From positions 1 through 16,388 of the forward strand of contig CAMCTE010000035.1 of assembly GCA_945878385.1 (NCBI GenBank): DNA of 16,388 nucleotides, in the 5' to 3' direction. The notes under the pieces are model-generated. The model worked only from the letters and a program-made list of their open reading frames with translations. It was not told the origin of the DNA and did not search any database. Below are positions 13,917 through 16,388 of the stretch, piece by piece (position 1 is the first letter of the stretch; the number at the start of each line of letters is the position of its first letter). Both the position numbers and the translations under genes were made by a program. The DNA is from Azohydromonas lata NBRC 102462. GTDB taxonomy: Bacteria > Pseudomonadota > Gammaproteobacteria > Burkholderiales > Burkholderiaceae_C.

Positions 13917-14600
13917 ATGGAGCACTCGAACCGAATTGAACACATCAGCGGCGTGGCGGCGCCCCTGATGCGCGACCACATCGACACCGATGTGATCATT
14001 CCCTCCCGTGAGATCACCTCGCCTTCGCGCGAAGGCTTCGGTCCGAAGCTGTTCGCACCCTGGCGCTACCGGCATCCCGATGGCGCGGAAGACCCCGATT
14101 TCATCCTCAACCGTGAGCCCTGGCGCCAAGCGCGCATCCTCATCACCGGGCGGAATTTCGGTTGTGGCTCCTCGCGCGAAATGGCCGTGTGGGCGCTGCT
14201 GCAGTTCGGCATCGGCTGCGTGATCGCACCGTCCTTTGGCGCGATCTTCCGCAACAACTGCATCCGCAACTCGCTGTTGCCGATTGAACTGCCGATTGAG
14301 CAGGTCGAAGAACTGGCGCGGCAGGCGCAAGCCGGCGAGTTGCGACTCCATGTCGACCTTCAGGTCCAGCGCATCGTGCGGGAATCGCAACACCTTGAGG
14401 CCACTGAACAGTCACCGATCCCCTTCGAATTCGATCCGGACGACCGCGAGATGCTGCTCACCGGACGCGACGCCATCGACCGAGCCTGGGACCACCGCGC
14501 CGCCATCGAAGCGTTTGAACGCCAGGATCGTCTGAATCGGCCCTGGGCATGGCCCGAATCACCAGCCGCAAGCGTGACCCCAGGCGCTGCCTCCGGCTGA
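13917..14600 (+). CDS. LeuD-type (aconitase swivel domain) hydro-lyase small subunit
   Basis: Small subunit partner of the preceding LeuC-type protein, 227 aa; type-1 LeuD is usually 200-215, and the excess is a C-terminal tail. Family blocks are GVAAPLMRDHIDTDVIIP (12-29), GFGPKLFAPWRY (40-51), GRNFGCGSSREMAVWAL and IAPSFGAIFRNNCIRNSLLPI. Two departures from biosynthetic LeuD stand out. The substrate-recognition loop after IIP reads SREITSPSRE where E. coli LeuD has KQFLQKVTRT, same length but different chemistry. The usual SREHA is SREMA (Met89). Both suggest a substrate other than 2-isopropylmalate. The ATG at 13917 follows the tandem duplication; no clear Shine-Dalgarno is seen, so translation may depend on coupling to the upstream gene, 28 nt away. 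The next gene starts 31 nt on. Confidence 0.88.
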   Translation: MEHSNRIEHISGVAAPLMRDHIDTDVIIPSREITSPSREGFGPKLFAPWRYRHPDGAEDPDFILNREPWRQARILITGRNFGCGSSREMAVWALLQFGIGCVIAPSFGAIFRNNCIRNSLLPIELPIEQVEELARQAQAGELRLHVDLQVQRIVRESQHLEATEQSPIPFEFDPDDREMLLTGRDAIDRAWDHRAAIEAFERQDRLNRPWAWPESPAASVTPGAASG

Positions 14601-14631
14601 CTACACTGGCCTTCTGAACCACAGTCAACCC

Positions 14632-15576
14632 ATGGATTCGGTCCTCATCAGCGAAGTCGGTCCCCGAGACGGCCTGCAAAGTGTCCAGGCCACCATGCCC
14701 CTGACGCACAAACAGGCCTGGCTGACGGCGCTTCATGCCAGTGGCCTTCGGGAAATCGAAGTCGGCTCCTTCGTGCCGGCACGGCTGTTGCCGCAGTTGG
14801 CCGACACCGCCGAGCTGGTGCGCCATGCCCTGACGCTGCCGGGGCTCACCGTGATGGCGCTCGTGCCCAATCGGCGTGGCGCGCAGGCGGCCTTCGAGGC
14901 CGGCGTGCACAAGGTCACCCTGCCGGTATCGGCCAGTGAAGCGCACAGCCTGGCCAATGTGCGCAAGACCTGCGCTGAAATGGTCGAAGAGGTGCGCGCC
15001 GTCTTGGCCCTCCGTAATTCGCAAGCGCCCCATGTGAAGGTGGAGGCTGGCGTGTCCACCGCCTTCGGCTGCACGCTTCAGGGTGAGGTGCCGGAGGCGC
15101 ATGTGCTCCATCTCGCGCAAGCCCTGGCCGAAGCCGGCGTGGACGACATCGGTTTGTCCGACACCACGGGCATGGCCCACCCCGCCGCGATCCGGCGCCT
15201 GGTCACCGGTCTGCGCCAAGCCGTGGGTGAGAAGGCCGGCGCCGCACACCTGCACAACACCCGCGGCCTGGGTCTGGCCAATTGCTTGGCCGCCTATGAG
15301 GTGGGCGTGCGAACCTTCGACAGTTCCCAAGCCGGCCTGGGGGGCTGCCCTTACGCGCCGGGCGCGTCAGGCAATGTCGTCACCGAAGATTTGGTCTACA
15401 TGTTCGAGTCGATGGGCGTGCACACCGGAGTGAATCTGGTTCGATTGATCGAAGCGCGCGCGGCGCTGCGTCTGGGCCTACCGGGCGAGCCCCTGTACGG
15501 TATGACACCCGAGGCCGGCTTGCCGGCGCATTGGCGGGGCGCAGCGTCGGCAGCCAACTTGCAGCCCTCATCATGA
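14632..15576 (+). CDS. HMG-CoA lyase family protein, possibly a citramalyl-CoA lyase
   Basis: A 314 aa DRE-TIM metallolyase of the hydroxymethylglutaryl-CoA lyase family, which cleaves 3-hydroxy-3-methyl-acyl-CoAs into acetyl-CoA and a keto acid. Visible residues: VGPRDGLQ with Arg12 and Asp13, EIEVGSFVPARLLPQ, VKVEAGVSTAFGCTLQG, LSDTTGMAHP, the metal motif HLHNTRG (His206, His208), the signature GLGGCPYAPGASGN with catalytic-loop Cys239, and the metal-site Asn248. The residue after HxH is Asn209 where HMG-CoA lyases normally have Asp. In Chloroflexus a homologue of this family is R-citramalyl-CoA lyase next to a class III CoA-transferase, the same pairing as here. True HMG-CoA lyase in leucine breakdown is the alternative, but no isovaleryl- or methylcrotonyl-CoA genes are seen. 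No Shine-Dalgarno is apparent. Its stop overlaps the next start (ATGA, 15573-15576). Confidence 0.88.
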   Translation: MDSVLISEVGPRDGLQSVQATMPLTHKQAWLTALHASGLREIEVGSFVPARLLPQLADTAELVRHALTLPGLTVMALVPNRRGAQAAFEAGVHKVTLPVSASEAHSLANVRKTCAEMVEEVRAVLALRNSQAPHVKVEAGVSTAFGCTLQGEVPEAHVLHLAQALAEAGVDDIGLSDTTGMAHPAAIRRLVTGLRQAVGEKAGAAHLHNTRGLGLANCLAAYEVGVRTFDSSQAGLGGCPYAPGASGNVVTEDLVYMFESMGVHTGVNLVRLIEARAALRLGLPGEPLYGMTPEAGLPAHWRGAASAANLQPSS

Positions 15577-16388
15577 GCCTCAACGAACCGCTGCCCCTTC
15601 AGGGCATCCGGGTGGTCGAATTCACCCACATGGTGATGGGCCCTACCTGTGGTCTGGTGCTCGCCGATTTGGGTGCCGAGGTGATCAAGGTCGAGCCCCT
15701 GGCCGGTGATGCCACACGGCGCCTCTTGGGATCGGGTTCGGGCTTCTTCGCGGCCTTCAACCGCAACAAGGAAAGCCTGTCCGTCAACCTCGATGATGAG
15801 CGCGGCCGCGAGATCGTGCTGCGTCTGGTGGCCCAAGCCGATGTGTTCAGCGAAAACTTCAAGGCCGGTGCCTTGGACAAATGGGGGCTCTCGTATTCCG
15901 TCTTGTCTGCTTTGAACCCGCGCCTGATCTACGTGTCGCACAAGGGCTTCCTGCCTGGCCCCTATGAACACCGAACCGCGCTGGACGAGGTGGTGCAGAT
16001 GATGGGTGGCCTGGCCTACATGACCGGCCCTGAGGGCCGCCCCCTGCGCGCGGGCGCCAGCGTCAACGACATCATGGGCGGCATGTTCGGTGCCATCGGT
16101 GCGCTGGCTGCACTGCGCCGGCGCGATGCCACCGGGCGCGGCGGCCAAGTGCAGAGCGGCCTGTATGAAAACAATGTGCTGTTGATGGCGCAGCACATGA
16201 TGCAGTACGCCGTCACCGGCAAGCCAGCCGCACCGATGCCCAACCGCATCAGCGCCTGGGCCCTCTACGATGTGTTCACGGTGCGCGATGGTCAGCAGAT
16301 CTTCCTGGCTGCAGTCAGCGATTCGCAATGGACTCAAATGTGCGACGAGTTCAGCTTCACCGACCTGATGACCGACGAGCGCCTGCGC
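15573..16388 (+). CDS. class III CoA-transferase (CaiB/BaiF family), partial at right edge
   Basis: The N-terminal 272 codons of a family III CoA-transferase (usual length about 400) are present; the frame is open to the window end. The family opening QGIRVVEFTHMVMGPTCG is followed by LADLGAEVIKVEP, the NRNKESLSVNL segment, VFSENFKAG and the central GRPLRAGASVNDIMGG. Asp166 in VNDIMGG aligns with the catalytic aspartate of this family (Asp169 of formyl-CoA transferase), which carries CoA as an acyl intermediate. LAALRRRDATGRGGQV follows as expected. The start ATG overlaps the lyase stop by 4 nt, so the two are surely co-translated. By context it should transfer CoA, probably from succinyl-CoA or acetyl-CoA, to the hydroxy acid that the lyase then cleaves. 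The acceptor (citramalate, itaconate or other) is inferred, not shown. Confidence 0.9.
   Translation, partial: MSLNEPLPLQGIRVVEFTHMVMGPTCGLVLADLGAEVIKVEPLAGDATRRLLGSGSGFFAAFNRNKESLSVNLDDERGREIVLRLVAQADVFSENFKAGALDKWGLSYSVLSALNPRLIYVSHKGFLPGPYEHRTALDEVVQMMGGLAYMTGPEGRPLRAGASVNDIMGGMFGAIGALAALRRRDATGRGGQVQSGLYENNVLLMAQHMMQYAVTGKPAAPMPNRISAWALYDVFTVRDGQQIFLAAVSDSQWTQMCDEFSFTDLMTDERLR

Noticed and set aside
12911..14017. A 368-codon minus-strand open frame across the LeuC/LeuD-type junction.
   Set aside because: It is antisense to conserved catalytic motifs of both subunits and its translation resembles no family.
12461..14600. Calling the LeuC/LeuD-type genes the leucine biosynthesis leuC and leuD.
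   Set aside because: No leuB or leuA is adjacent, the neighbours are a CoA-thioester lyase and a CoA-transferase, and several usually constant residues differ. The true leucine function cannot be excluded without the rest of the genome.
15396..16337. A 313-codon minus-strand open frame at the right end.
   Set aside because: It overlaps the HMG-CoA-lyase homologue and the CoA-transferase, whose motifs including Asp166 are clear on the plus strand.

Overview
The window is GC-rich and densely packed with genes. It looks like a chromosomal segment of a betaproteobacterium of the order Burkholderiales, probably Comamonadaceae or a close relative. That placement rests on codon and base use, on protein style and on the alaS-coaBC-dut order; no rRNA or other marker is present to confirm it. 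I found no tRNA, rRNA, insertion sequence, phage gene or CRISPR array, and no stretch longer than about 200 bases without a gene.

Left part (1-5000), housekeeping. A SlyD-type FKBP prolyl isomerase on the plus strand ends exactly where the minus-strand operon alaS-coaBC-dut ends: the two stop codons abut. The operon carries alanyl-tRNA synthetase, the bifunctional CoA biosynthesis enzyme CoaBC (TTG start, read in the same frame just after the alaS stop) and dUTPase. A perfect short palindrome containing TATAAT lies just upstream of alaS.

Middle (5097-9441), plus strand. An OPT-family oligopeptide transporter is followed by a GabD-type succinate-semialdehyde dehydrogenase. GabD overlaps by 4 nt an exported SUMF1/FGE-fold protein that lacks the catalytic cysteines. 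A perfect 9-bp-stem hairpin closes this unit.

Right part (9488-16388). On the minus strand a tightly coupled trio reads small basic protein, HNH protein, tartrate/D-malate dehydrogenase (IPMDH superfamily), with ATGA overlaps at both junctions if the longer HNH start is used. On the plus strand come a renalase-like FAD oxidoreductase and then a probable catabolic operon: a LeuC-type and a LeuD-type hydro-lyase subunit, an HMG-CoA-lyase-family enzyme and a class III (CaiB/BaiF) CoA-transferase that runs off the right edge.

This last operon is the most interesting content. Its enzymes fit a route in which a branched hydroxy-dicarboxylic acid is isomerised or hydrated, activated by CoA transfer, and cleaved by a retro-Claisen lyase. 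An example would be citraconate to citramalate to citramalyl-CoA to pyruvate plus acetyl-CoA. The substrate is inference. Changes in the LeuD substrate loop and in the lyase HxHD motif argue that these are not ordinary leucine-pathway enzymes.
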